Below, one piece after another: positions 1 through 11,246 of a stretch of DNA of 60,000 nucleotides. Where the stretch lies: contig CM043962.1 of NCBI GenBank assembly GCA_014529385.2, forward strand, positions 43,963,598 to 44,023,597. The letters run 5' to 3'. This DNA comes from Adiantum capillus-veneris. Taxonomy: Eukaryota > Streptophyta > Polypodiopsida > Polypodiales > Pteridaceae. Under the pieces are notes generated by a model. That model was not told the DNA's origin. It ran no database searches and saw only the letters and a list, made by a program, of their open reading frames with translations. Made by a program: the position numbers and the translations under genes. The stretch's first letter is position 1, and the number at the start of each line of letters is the position of its first letter.

Positions 1-548
1 AATCTTTTGGAAAGATTCTTGTAGGTCACGGCTATACTCATTGATAGCAAAGATCTTCCCATGTACTTTAAGTAGAAAGGGACTTTTAGGTCTTCCGTCT
101 ATGATCTCAAAAGGTGCCTCTTCCGTAGTAGTATGGACAGTATTATTGTACGCATACTCTACAAGCGGTAAGTAATTCTCCCATTGTGAGTGTTGATCTC
201 CTTCTGTAACATAAGTCTTTAGTAGATCAAGAATTGTAAGATTGGCTATCTCACTTTGGCCATTCGTTTGTGGGTGATATGCAGAAGAAAATTCAATCTT
301 GTACCTAGATTTTCAAAGAGACCTTTCCAAAAATTACTAGTCATTCTAAGATCTCTATTTAACAATATGGATGTTAGTAATCTATGGTGTTTGAAAATCT
401 ACGATACGAAGTGAGTTGCCATTTGGTGTGCCTTCATAGTCTTTTTGACAGGAATAAAGTGTGCTTGCTTGCTAAACCTGTCGACTAATGTCCATATTCT
501 CGTATTCCCATGGATAGACTTAGGTAATCCAAAGATAAAATAAATGGA
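1..548 (-). pseudogene. Ty3/gypsy integrase fragment, decayed
   Basis: Read on the minus strand this encodes the core and downstream part of a plant Ty3/gypsy integrase. Visible pieces are VDRFSKQAHFIPVKKT (start of the core), a degenerate IFKHH..LRMTSNFW stretch, the YHPQTNGQSE segment with the third catalytic acid, then W..YLPLVEYAYNNTVHTTT and APFEIIDGRPKSPF. In the family this enzyme inserts element cDNA into chromosomes. The reading frame changes between about 300 and 420 and there are in-frame stops, so it is inactive. It runs off the left edge of the window. On the other side it is cut by the copia LTR that starts at 580. No LTR of its own is visible. Confidence 0.85.
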
Positions 549-579
549 TATACTCTCCCATGGTGAATTAGGGATTGGC

Positions 580-1671
580 TGTTAGGAAACATGACGTAGC
601 TAAGTAGATGATTGAGTAGTTTACTTAATGGAGAGAGAGAATTTTCACACATGTGAGATTATAGAGTAGAGAGAGAGAGAGAGAGAACACATGATATAGG
701 TGGTTCACCCAAGGTGGGCTACGTCCATGGGAAAGCAGCCACTCAATGGCTTTAGTGCTTCAAAACAAGAAGTAGATTACAAAGAGATTATACCCTTTTG
801 GAGCTCTCGTCTTGCTTCACTCTCACCACCTCGCATCAACTTCACAATGCACCACAATGCTTCACAATCCGTTTTTGTGTGTAGAAGAGGCCTACTTTTA
901 TAGGCCAAAAGGGTTGTCCTCTCTAATGAGAGGCAGCTGTGTGTAGTCGCCCTTGTGTTGACAAGTATGACTTGGACTCTCCAATGCGCCCATGTGTGGC
1001 CACCCTTGAGAAGACAAGTCCATCTTGAAATTGACCAGCGGCCATCGAATTTGGCCATCGCCCACCGGCCATTGACTACCGGCCCTGGCCAATCGATCGG
1101 TTGTTTTTCAACCACTTTTTGGCTGCCGACCATAATATTCCGGCAAAAAAGGCCGTGAAAATTTTTGTTTTGGCAACAAGTGATTTTGCTTCACGCACGA
1201 TGGATTCTCCTCATAACGGGGGCCTTACAAATGTGCATTTTTTATACAAAAAATTACAAGGGGTAAATCAGGCTCCATACTTAACAATCTACCACTTGGA
1301 GACTGATCTCCACACCAAACCTGTGACTGCTTTTTGTCCTGGCTTCTTATCCTTGAATGCCGATTGAAGATGAGCAAAAGCTCAACTTCTCCTTGTTGAC
1401 CACCTTTGTGAACATGTCTCTGCAGGATTTTCACTTGTGCTGTCTCTCTTCCAAAAGTGTGTGTATGAAGTGATATATCACCTCAATGTGCTTTTTCCTT
1501 GAATGAAAGGCTGAGTTCTTCGCAAGATGGATAGTGCTTTGGCTATCACTGTACAAGACACAATTGTCTTGTTTGAATCTAAGCTCTTTTAAGAATCTGT
1601 GAAGACACATAATTGCTTTGCTTGCCTCTATCATTGCTACATACTCTGCTTTCGTGGTAGAAGGTGAGACC
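580..1671 (-). mobile_element. 3' end of a Tnt1-like copia element (copia-A family), minus strand
   Basis: This is the reverse complement of the 3' end of the element at 17943-23427. The LTR is 580-1286 (TGTTAGG... to ...CTTAACA). The purine-rich primer (AAGTGGTAGA on the minus strand) is just inside it, and the end of the RNase H region follows to about 1671. There the similarity stops abruptly and unrelated AT-rich DNA begins. The LTR keeps a GA-rich tract near 670-686 and, on the minus strand, a TATAAAAG box near 897-904. The 5' two thirds of the element are missing, so it is a truncated copy. No target duplication can be tested. Confidence 0.88.
1287..1671 (-). pseudogene. copia RNase H C-terminal fragment
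   Basis: The minus-strand reading matches the C-terminus of the copia-A polyprotein at 22300-22640: TKAEYVAMIEASKAIMCLHRF, then DSQSTIHLAKNSAFHSRKKH. RNase H removes the RNA strand during reverse transcription. The frame from 1673 down to 1431 is open. Further down, in the last 145 bases, small indels break it before the family stop codon. The N-terminal part is absent because the element is truncated near 1671. Confidence 0.85.
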
Positions 1672-2394
1672 ATATTAGATATTTTGGTAAGAATATCACA
1701 TTAAACTCAAATTTAGGAATTCTGGCAAAAATTCACTAAAATGGGACAATTCTTCTTGTCTCTAGTTTTTTAGGAGAGGTGAACTCAGTCTAGGATGCAC
1801 ATTTTTTTGTCTCCAGCTCTTGAATGAAATGTAGTTCTTGGATGATGCATTTGCAAGTGTTATTTGTAGCCACCACTTTATATGGAGATATGCAACAACT
1901 ATAAGACATATATTACATTTGAAGCTCAAAGTCTCACTCCTGCTTCATGCTTCTAGATTGATCCTTCTTTGGCATCTCGGGGGTTGTTTGGCAATGCATT
2001 TGTCATGAACCTCTTGGTGCAAGAGGAGAAGACTTACCTGTGGACATCTCTATTGGTACAAGCATCGCCTTTTGCGACAATACCTTGTGGGTTGACCAAT
2101 TTTGACATCCATCATCGTCGGGACTTCTTCAACTACAACTACACACGATTCTTTGATGACTCTTTTCCCTACCTTGAGGTGGCTTAAAGTAATCCACTTT
2201 CTGTCAGCAAAAAGAAAAAGAAGGAACTTATTTACATGATTCTAACATCAAAAGAAGCAGGCAAATTTTCAATTTTAAGGCCGTGCTTCTCCCAAAACAA
2301 AGATTGTGACAAACATCGTCTTGAGGGTGAAAATGTAGGCTACAGATCCCTGCAAATGCATGAGTTTCAAGCTTTTGGATATTCTACTTGTCTC
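1672..2394. other. unassigned AT-rich DNA
   Basis: No recognisable coding motif, LTR end or repeat was found on either strand. A 72-codon plus-strand frame ends near 2187 and has no family features. Confidence 0.4.
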
Positions 2395-2630
2395 AAACAT
2401 GGAGGCTAGTGTGTTGGGTTGTGGGTTGTGGGTTGAGTCTCCTTGCCAATGCTCAAGCCTCAAACTTGAGGGTAAGGCACAAAGCTCTAAAGTCTAAAGG
2501 AGAATTGCTTCTATCAAACATGAGGCATAGAGAGTTGGATTGTGGTTTGAGGCTCTTTTCCAATGATCAAGGCTCAAACTTGAGGGCGAGGCACAAGGAG
2601 CCAAAATGTAGAGAAGCACAACTTCTCTAA
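2395..2630. repeat. local tandem duplication, about 118 bp x 2
   Basis: Two adjacent diverged copies begin near 2398 and 2519. Both carry GAG.CTC.T.TCCAATG.TCAA, CTCAAACTTGAGGG and AGGCACAA in the same order. Spacing differs by a few bases. No coding function is evident. Confidence 0.7.
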
Positions 2631-3071
2631 TGTGACTCACCAAAATTTAAAAACATTGTCAGTTGTGGTGGTACCACCATGTTCCAAACATAGAAGAAAT
2701 GACAAAACTCAAACTTTGAAATGAATAATAAGAAAATAAAAAGGGAAGGTTGATCGAGTTGCGGCACTGCCTTCAATCTACACTTTAATTTGAATTTTGA
2801 GCGGCTTCAAGATGACAACCGTCAGAAGATCTGATGCTTGATGATGAGCGTCTGGCAAGATCAAGCCACGAGGGGAGCGGAGCAGTGTGCCTCTCTAAAG
2901 GGGCTGTTGCAAGGGCTCAATTGAGATCACGTATGCTGTGAAGCTGCAAATGGAGGGGCTATTGCAAGGGCTCAAATGAGATCGCATATGAGAGCCCTTA
3001 GCCGAAGGTGAGGAGCAGTGGGACGACATCCAGAGGATGAGCACTGGTTCAACCTCATCGACTTTGAGGAT

Positions 3072-3275
3072 GCCACCTTCATTGAGGAGGGCAAAGCGAG
3101 CTCGTCACTTGAGGTTGCTATGAATCATCAACCCGCTTCCACATGATGCTACTTACGGATCATCAGCCTGTTTCCACCTTCATTGAGGAGGGTGTTGCGA
3201 GCTCTTCACTTGATGCTTCTTCCGGATCATCACCCCGCTTCCATCATGATTATTTCATGCTGCAAACGCAACGCC
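3072..3275. repeat. local tandem duplication, about 102 bp x 2
   Basis: CCACCTTCATTGAGGAGGG recurs near 3073 and 3174. Each copy is followed by GCGAGCTC.TCACTTGA and by a .GGATCATCA.CC.G.TTCCA block. The copies are diverged, so the duplication is old. A smaller duplication of about 62 bp, rich in ACCACCACCAACTT, lies at 3429-3540. Confidence 0.7.
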
Positions 3276-4059
3276 TGAGATGAGTCGACTAGGCATCAAC
3301 CATGGCCTCAAGATGGATGTGTGAGGCCTGTGCTACCTCATCCACACCTGTGCTCTCCTAGACCTTCCCCCTAGCCTCCACAATCTGTAGCTCCACTTTA
3401 TGGACCCTGATCCAAACTTGCGCCATCTACAATCCTCCGTACTCTTCATTACCACCACCACCAACTTCTCGTCTCTACCTTCTCATCTAGCTACAATCCT
3501 TCCTACCTCTTCATTACCACCACCACCAACTTGTCAAATGTAACTTTCTATCACTCATCACATGTGACCATCATTACAATTGAGGCCCTGTTGTATTGCC
3601 AAACCCTATTCTTTTTGGACTTTTGAGAAAGGACATTTAGATGGGCCTTTTCAAACTTCTTGTGAAGCAACTCCCTTGAGTTGTGACAGCTTGGTCAAGT
3701 GTGTAGGAGGTCTTTTTACCTTGCACTAAGTGTTGCTAGCTATGCGGCTTATGGGGATCACTATTGTCTAGTACTCGATATCTTAGATTAACAACACGTC
3801 TTCTCTCAACACCAATCAACCAAGTGCCATCACCAGAACACCATCTTAGACCAGCACCATAGTCTTCTAATAGCAACAATAAAACTTAGTGACACCAAGA
3901 ATAGGTATTGGGTCAAGAGGGAAGCATCTAGAGAAGAGCACCTCCACATAGAAAAAATGAGAAGATATCTACCCTTTGCTAAGATGTTTTGAGATAGCAT
4001 CACCCCATGAGGGTGGTTGCCAAGCTTATAATTTCTTAACTTAAACCAAGAAAGTTTGT

Positions 4060-4425
4060 GATTGGTACCTATTAGCAAGCATGGAGGCTCAAACTTAAAT
4101 CCGAGCCTCCATGCTTGTTCATTCTCATTGTGTATGTAAATGAGGGGGAAGCATGGAGGCTTGTGGGATCTGTACCTATTAGCAAGCATGGAGGCTCGAA
4201 CTCCACACTTGTTCATGCTCATTATGTATGTACGTGAGAGGAAATCATGGATCCTATTCCTTCTCATTATATATGTAAATGAGGGGGAAGCATGGAGGCT
4301 TCTGGGATTTGTGCCTATAAGTACGCATAGAAGCTCGAACTTAATTTTGAGCCTCATGCTCATTATGTACGTAAATGAGGGGGAAGCTTGCTCATCCCCA
4401 TCACATACTTGAATGAGGGGGAGTC
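4060..4425. repeat. tandem repeat with embedded hairpin
   Basis: Three to four degenerate units carry GTAAATGAGGGGGAAGC, ATGGAGGCTTGTGGGAT and CTATTAGCAAGCATGGAGG. One unit contains a perfect 15-bp inverted repeat (4076-4090 with 4103-4117, 12-base loop). Units differ by truncation and substitution. No protein function is supported. Confidence 0.7.
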
Positions 4426-4621
4426 TTTCTCTTACGGATTTAGATTATACTTTAAATAATAGCTTTCTATTAAGGCTCAAAGTTCATACCATTTTGCAAG
4501 AAAAATGGAGCTCATTTGCAAACTTCTAAAATTCAAGAACTTTCATTTTCTATAGTTTGACCTTTAAAATAGGATAACAATATCCTTTGTTCTTCCAAAA
4601 GACCCCTTACTTGTGAGTAGT

Positions 4622-4800
4622 CAAACTTTAGCATGTTAAGTTTTGAGCGAATTAGAGTTATTTTTTATGTAGCAATGAACAATATTAGCAAAATGCTTCC
4701 AAAATTTACTAAAACTTTAGCATGTCAAGTTTTGATTGAATTCGAGTTATTTTTCATGTAGCAATGAACAATATTACCAAAATTATTCCAAAATGTACTA
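4622..4800. repeat. tandem duplication, about 89 bp x 2
   Basis: AACTTTAGCATGT.AAGTTT starts near 4624 and 4713. Each copy continues with GAATT.GAGTTATTTTT and GTAGCAATGAACAATATTA. The DNA is AT-rich with no coding signal. Confidence 0.75.
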
Positions 4801-5179
4801 AGACATTACGCTAACTAGAGGATCCTATTACATGGTTGGATCTTGTATATTGTCAAAATACCTCCAAAGGGGACTTGAATTTTTTCCATTTGTCCTAAAT
4901 TGGTCTTATTATGGGAATTTTCAAATTGACCACATTCATGTAATTTGGTAATTATCCACTTAAAGTGAGAAAATACAAGGAAAACGTGTTGATTTATGGT
5001 TGGTAAATAGAGTGCAAATTGTAATGGATTGTGGTGTTGACAAATACCAAAAGTCTAGAGGATGCACTACACATGAACTCTTATAGATATTCCAAATTAC
5101 ATAAAACAAATGAAGATACAAATAAAGATATTGTTTAGAAAATTGACTTGTATAGTCACAAGAGAAGCTCCAAATAAAT
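4801..5179. other. unassigned AT-rich spacer
   Basis: No gene, LTR end or repeat was recognised. It ends where the minus-strand coding remnant of 5180-5995 begins. Confidence 0.35.
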
Positions 5180-5995
5180 TCACTCCACGTTTGATACCAC
5201 ATCTATACTTTGATCCAAGTGTGGTTGATGTGCACGCATGAGACCTTGTTTGGCTTTTTGAGCATGCTTTTTTGGAATCTTAATTTTAGAAAATGGTCCT
5301 TCTTTTTTGGGTCTCCAGGACCAAAAAATTACATCTACAATTTTCCACACTTGGGGATCTTTATAGTTGACAACCCAAAAACCCTTCCAACAATTGTTGT
5401 AAGCTTGAGCATCTGTCATCCCACTCTTTCTTGCACAAGGTGCCCAATATTGGATCAACATTTTTTTTAAGTTTGGTGATGTAGGCTCATTATCAATGTC
5501 AATAGAGCCACTGCAAGAAAAGCTGGATAGATTTCTATTTCATTTGGAACTAGCATAACAAAGTCACCTTGATGCACATGACACATAGGGTCAAACTCTT
5601 CCCTTGGTCTATCTCCTTGATGCTCACAAAAATGGTCATTCAACTCCTCAAGGCCTAGGAATTGTTATGCTCCTTGTTGTAAACTCCTTGTAGTGCTTTG
5701 TAGGTTACCAAATTATTGAGTTTTTGGCCAAAAACATTCATACAAGACTCCGTCTGATATGCTTGGTTTTCCAGTCTCTTCAATTACCTTGCTCCAATAA
5801 TCTATCACAGATCTATAATGCCGTGGTACATTTGAGACATTTCCTAAATTCTGCCAGAATTGTATATAGTTTTTCAACCCTGAAATCACCTCTACATGAG
5901 CCTTGACATATTCCACCATTAGTACACAAGGTGGATCTCCATGCGGTAGAATTGGCTTTCCTTCTATGTTTGTTTTTCAAAGGCATGGCATTCTA
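5180..5995 (-). pseudogene. decayed tryptophan-rich coding remnant, family unknown
   Basis: Three minus-strand segments look protein-coding and lie in the right order. From about 5990 to 5713 there is an open stretch with FWQNLGNVSNVPRHYRSVI. Around 5690-5480 an interrupted stretch includes LEELNDHFCEH and HQGDFVMLVPNE. From 5461 to 5180 the frame reads MLIQYWAPCARKSGMTDAQ, then NNCWKGFWVVNYKDPQVW and VIFWSWRPKK. The residue mix (many W, Y, F, aligned basic end) is unlike random AT-rich DNA and suggests an exon remnant of a real or transposon-borne protein. I do not recognise the family. Stops and frame changes between the segments show that it is not intact. Confidence 0.45.
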
Positions 5996-7984
5996 TTAGG
6001 ATATAAAGAAATGGTTCACTTTTTTTGAATGAATATATACACTAGAAGTTTCTCCCTCTTTGATAATCTAGGCTAAAGATGTTGGGCATTTTTCTCTGGG
6101 ATATAGCTTGTTAAAGTAGTGGCTCTTGTGTAGGTTGGACAAATGGTGGACCTTGAGGCAAGTAGATTATAAGGATCTCAAAACAACACCTTGTATATTC
6201 AATCCTTCTTTGTGTATAGGTTGGACAAGTGGTTATTTGAGGTGAGTTAATTTGAATTTGGGTGGGATAGTTACATTGAACCAAGCTAGCTTCTAGATAT
6301 TCTGAATTTAGGGGGATAGTTTCATTAAACACAATTCAAATCTAGGTGGAAATTTTTGAATAAAGGTGGGATAATCAAAGAATGTTGCACGTTATATTTG
6401 AAATTTCAATGGTAAAATTTAAAATTGGGCGGAGACTTTTGAAATAAAGGGGGAGAAATTTGAATTGAAGGTTGGACAAGTGGTGGACCTTGATGTACAA
6501 CATCTGACGTACAATATATGATTCAAATGAGCCTAGCTTGGACTGTGAGAGACCTAGCTTGGATAGGTGATTTTCCATGTTCCAGTGGGGCCTAGCTTGG
6601 ACACATGGCGGAGCTTGCTTCTATCCCATGTTTCAATAGAGTTAGTCTGGACAAGTGGTGGACCAAGTTTGGACGAGTAGCGGGCCTTGTTTGTACATTT
6701 GGTACACCTTGTTTCTCTAAAGGTTGAGCAAGTGGTCACCCTTAGGATTTAACCACACATTGTTTATGTAACCTAGCTTGCACAAGCGGTGAACCTTTGC
6801 TTATCTCCATGTTTCAAGGTAGCCTCGATTGGACAAGTGGTTTTCCAAGTTCCAATTGAGCCTAGCTTGGACACTTGGTGGAGCTTTCTTCTACCTTATA
6901 TTTACAAAACTAGCTTGGACAAGTGGTGGAGATTCAAACTAAAACCCCCCATGTATAGCATACCATGGATTTTCCAAGTGGTGAGAAATAATATTGTAGC
7001 TTGGAGGTAGCTTGGACAAGTGGTGCGCCTTGTAACAAAATTCTCCATGTACAAGCACATCAAGGGTTTCCCAATTGGTGAGAAACAATATCATTCATGG
7101 TTGTCCCTACCTTCAAAAAGTGGTGGAGTTCTAGCTTGGACAAGTGGTTTCCCATGTTCCAATGGTGCCTATCTTGGACACATGGTGGAGATTTCTTCTA
7201 TACCATGGTTCAATAGAGTTAGCTTGGAAAAGTGGTTTCCCATGTCCTAATGGAGCTTAGCTTGGACACATGGTAGAGCTTTCTTCCATGTAAAATGCAT
7301 CATGATTTTCAAATTGGTAAGAAGAAATATTGTTCAAGGTTGTCTATAGCTTGGACAAGTGGTTTCTCTTTTCTTCTACCCATGTTTGAAGGGAACCTAG
7401 CTTGGACAAGTGGTTTCCCATGTCCTAATAAAGCCTAGCTTGGACACATGGTGAAGCCTGACTCTATCCCTTCTTAGTAGAGTTAGCTTGGACAAGTGGT
7501 GGATCTTGGAACTAAATCCTGCATGTACAACATATCATGGGATTTTTAAATTGTGAAAAACAAAAGTGTAACTTGGAGGCAACTTGGAGAGGAGATGGGC
7601 CTTGTTAAAAAATTATTCATGTGCAACATATTATCGGTTTTCCAATTGATAAGAAACAATATTGTTTAAGATATAACCTTAAAGGTTGAACATGTCATCC
7701 CTAGCTTGGACAAGTGGTGGAGATTTGTTTCTCTCCATGTTTAAAGAGATCCTCAATTGGACAAGTGATTTTCCAAGTTCCAATGGAGCCTAGCTTGGAC
7801 ACTTGGTGCAGGTTGCTTCTACCTTATATTTCAATAGAACTAGCTTGGGCAAGTGGTGGAGCTTGGAACTAAAACCCCCCATGTATAGCATACCATGGAT
7901 TTTCCAAGTGGTGAGAAATAATATTGTAGCTTGGATAAGTAGTGGGGCTCGTAACAAAATTCTCTATGTACAAGCACATCAAGG

Positions 7985-8446
7985 AATTAGGAAGAGAATG
8001 GGGTGTAGGAGGGCCTCTTTAATTGGTAGTTCAAGGGAGTCAAACCTTTAGTATTAAGAAAGCAATCAAAGAAAAAATTTTGAATGCAAAGAAACAAAAC
8101 GGCTAGTTTATTTGAATTCAAAATCTTCTTCCAAAATGAAATTTAAAATATAACGGGCAAAACCATATTATGTAACATATCTACGGAATGAGCCCAACGT
8201 GTAGATTGCACTATAACCTTCACTTGAATCAGAGACCATACATAGGAGTTATGGGAGACCAAAAATTATAAAATTTTCCATCCCCTTTTTTGGAGAGAAA
8301 AGTGCATCCTTTGACCACTCTTTCACCTCTCTTACACACCCACCATTCTTGCACACATGGTGTGCATTTATTTGTGAACATTTTAATTACCTCCATAATC
8401 TCATGCAAATAAAGAGGCCCTCCTAAAACCCATATTCTTCCTAATT
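7985..8446. mobile_element. non-autonomous TIR element, copy 1 (462 bp)
   Basis: The ends are inverted repeats of roughly 37 bp. The left end begins AATTAGGAAGAGAATGGGG, then GTAGGAGGGCCTCTTTA; the right end has TAAAGAGGCCCTCCTA and finishes TTCTTCCTAATT. Unoccupied versions of the same satellite site at 7057, 11233 and 14041 read CATCAAGGGTTTCCCAATTG. Here the element separates CATCAAGG from GGTTTCCC. Any target duplication is therefore only 1-2 bp, or has been eroded. The interior has no transposase, so it would be a MITE-like passenger. Superfamily not assigned. Confidence 0.72.
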
Positions 8447-8459
8447 GGTTTCCCAATTG

Positions 8460-11246
8460 GTGAGAAACAATATCATTCATGGTTGTCCCTACCTTCAACA
8501 AGTGGTGGAGTTCTAGCTTAGACACGTGGTTTCCCATGTTGCAATGGTGCGTTAGCTTGGACACATGGTGGAGCTTTCTTCTATCCCATGTTTCAATAGA
8601 GTTAGCTTGGACAAGTGGTGGAGTTTGGAGCAGAACTCTCCATGTACAACATATCATGGATTTTGCCAATGATTAGAAATAATATTGTAGCACATGAGGG
8701 CGCTTGGACAAGGAGTGAGCCTTAAAAGAAAAAAATTCATGTAAAGTACACCATGATTTTTCAATTGGTGAGAATAAATATTGTTCAAGGTTGTCTGTAG
8801 CTTGGACAAGTGGTCCATCTTTTCTTCTACCCATGTTTCAAGGGAACCTAGCTTGGACAAGTGGTTTCGCATGTCCTAATAGAGCCTAGCTTGGACACAT
8901 GGTGAAGCGTGCCTCTATCCCTTGTCACTAGAGTTCACTTGGACAAGTGGTGGATCTTGGAACTAAATCCCGCATGTACAACATATCATGGGATTTTTAC
9001 ATTGTGAAAAACAAAAGTGTAACTTGAAGGCATCTTGGACAGGAGATGGGCCTTGTTAAAAAATTATTCACGTGCAACATATTATCGGTTTTCCAATTGG
9101 TAAGAAGCAATATTGTTTAAGATATAACCTTAAAGGTTGAACATGTCATCCCTAGCTTGGACAAGTGGTGGAGATTTGTTTCTCTCCATGTTTAAAGGGA
9201 TCCTCAATTGGACAAGTGGTTTTCCAAGTTCCAATGGAGCCTAGCTTAGACACTTGGTGCAGGTTGCTTCTACCTTATATTTCAATAGAACTAGCTTGGG
9301 CAAGTGGTGGAGCTTGGAACTAAAACCCCCCATGTATAGCATACCATGGATTTTCCAAGTGGTGAGAAATAATATTGTAGCTCGGATAAGTAGTGGGGCT
9401 CATAACAAAATTCTCTATGTACAAGCACATCAAGGAATTAGGAAGAGAATGGGGTGTAGGAGGGCCTCTTTAATTGGAAGTTTAAGGGAGTCAAACCTTT
9501 AGTATTAAGAAAGCAATCAAAGAAAAATTTTGAATGCAAAGAAACAAAACGGCTAGTTTATTTGAAGTCAAAAGCTTCTTCCAAAATGAAATTTAAAATC
9601 TAATGGGCAAAACCATATTATGTAACATATCTACGGAAAGAGCTCAACGTGTAGATTGCAAATCTATAATCTTCGCTTGAATCAAAGACCATACATAGGA
9701 GTTATGGGAGACCAAAAATTATAAAGTTTTCCATCCCCTTTTCTGTGGAGAAAAGTGCATCCTTTGACCACTCTTACACCTCTCTTACACACACACACCA
9801 TTCTTGCACACATGGTGTGCATCTATTTGTTAAAATTTTAATCACCTCCATAATCTCATGCAAATAAAAAAGCCCTTCTAAACCCCATCCTCTTCCTAAT
9901 TGGTTTCCCAATTGGTGAGAAACAATACCATATATGGCTGTCCCTACCTTCAACATGTGTTGGAGTTCTAGCTTAGACAAGTGGTTTCCCATGTTGCAAT
10001 GGTGCCTAGCTTGGGCACATGGTGGAGCTTTCTTCTATCCCATGTTTCAATAGAGTTAGATTGAAAAAGTGGTTTACCATGTCCTAATGGAGCCTAGCTT
10101 GGACACATGGTGGAGCTTTCTTCTATCCCACGTTTCAATACAGCTATCTTGGACAAGTGGTGGAGCTTGGAGCAGAACTCTCCATGTACAACATATCATG
10201 GGTTTTGCCAATGATGAGAAACAATATCGTAGCACATGAGGGTGCTTGGACAAGGAGAGAGCCTTAAAACAATTTTTTCATGTAAAATACACCATGATTT
10301 TCCAATTGGTGAGAAGAAATATTGTTCAAGGTTATCTGTAGCTTGGACAAGTGGTGGATCTTTGCTTCTACCCATGTTGCAAGGGAACCTATCTTGGACA
10401 AGTTGTTTCCCATGTCCTAATAGAGCCTATCTTGGACACATGGTAGAGATTGATTCTATCCCTTGTCAATAGTGTTAGCTTCGACAAGTGGTGGAGCTTG
10501 TAACCGAATCCCCCATGTACAACATATCATGCGATTTTTAAATTGTGAAAAAAAATAGCGTAGCTTGGAGGCAACTTGGACAAGAGACGAACCTTGTTAA
10601 GAAATTATTCATGTGCAACATATTACCGGTTTTCCAATTGGTAAGAAACAATATTGTTTAAGATATAGCCTTAAAGTTTGATCATGTCACCCCTAGCTTG
10701 GACAAGGGGTGAAGCTTTGTTTCTCTCCATGTTTAAAGGAAGCCTAGCTTTGACAAGTGACTTTCCATGTGCGAATGGAGCCTAGCTTGGACACATAGTG
10801 GAGCTTTCTACTAAGGAAAATAGGCTACACAAATGGTGGATCTTTTAGTATTTTCTCATGCCTAGTTTGTACATGTAGTACACGTAATTTCTCTAAAGGA
10901 TGAGCAAGTGGTGACCCTTAGGATTTAACCACACATTGTTTATGTAGCCTAGCTTGCACAAGAGGTGAACCTTTGATTACCTCCATGTTTCAAGGTAGCC
11001 TCGATTGGACAAGTGGTTTTCCAAGTTCTAATGGAGCCTACCTTGGACACTTGGTGGAGCTTGCTTCTACCTTATATTTGAATAGAACTATCTTGGACAA
11101 GTGGTGGAGCTTGGAACTAAAACCCCCGATGTACAGCATACCATGGATTTTCCAAGTGGTGATAAATAATATTGTAGCTTGGAGGTAGCTTGGACAAGTG
11201 GTACGCCTCGTAACAAAATTCTCCATTACAAGCACATCAAGGGTTT
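8460..11246. repeat. higher-order repeat copy 1 (about 2.8 kb)
   Basis: The block 8460-11246 is repeated immediately downstream at 11247-14059. Equivalent landmarks are offset by 2882-2883 bp through most of the block. The segment near 8640-8990 reads identically to 11523-11873, and the frames at 9254 and 12137, and 10236 and 13118, pair up. Each copy contains one complete TIR element. The near-identity shows recent unequal crossing-over or segmental duplication inside an older, diverged array. Confidence 0.85.
9436..9901. mobile_element. TIR element, copy 2 (466 bp)
   Basis: Same inverted-repeat ends and interior as 7985-8446, with the same flanks CATCAAGG and GGTTTCCC. It lies inside higher-order repeat copy 1, so it multiplied with the repeat and not by separate transposition. 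It differs from the first copy by scattered substitutions, including a mutated right TIR (AAAAAAGCCCTTCTA). Confidence 0.75.

Noticed and set aside
580-1286. Solo LTR
   Set aside because: The internal RNase H region continues directly from it to 1671, so it is a truncated element end.
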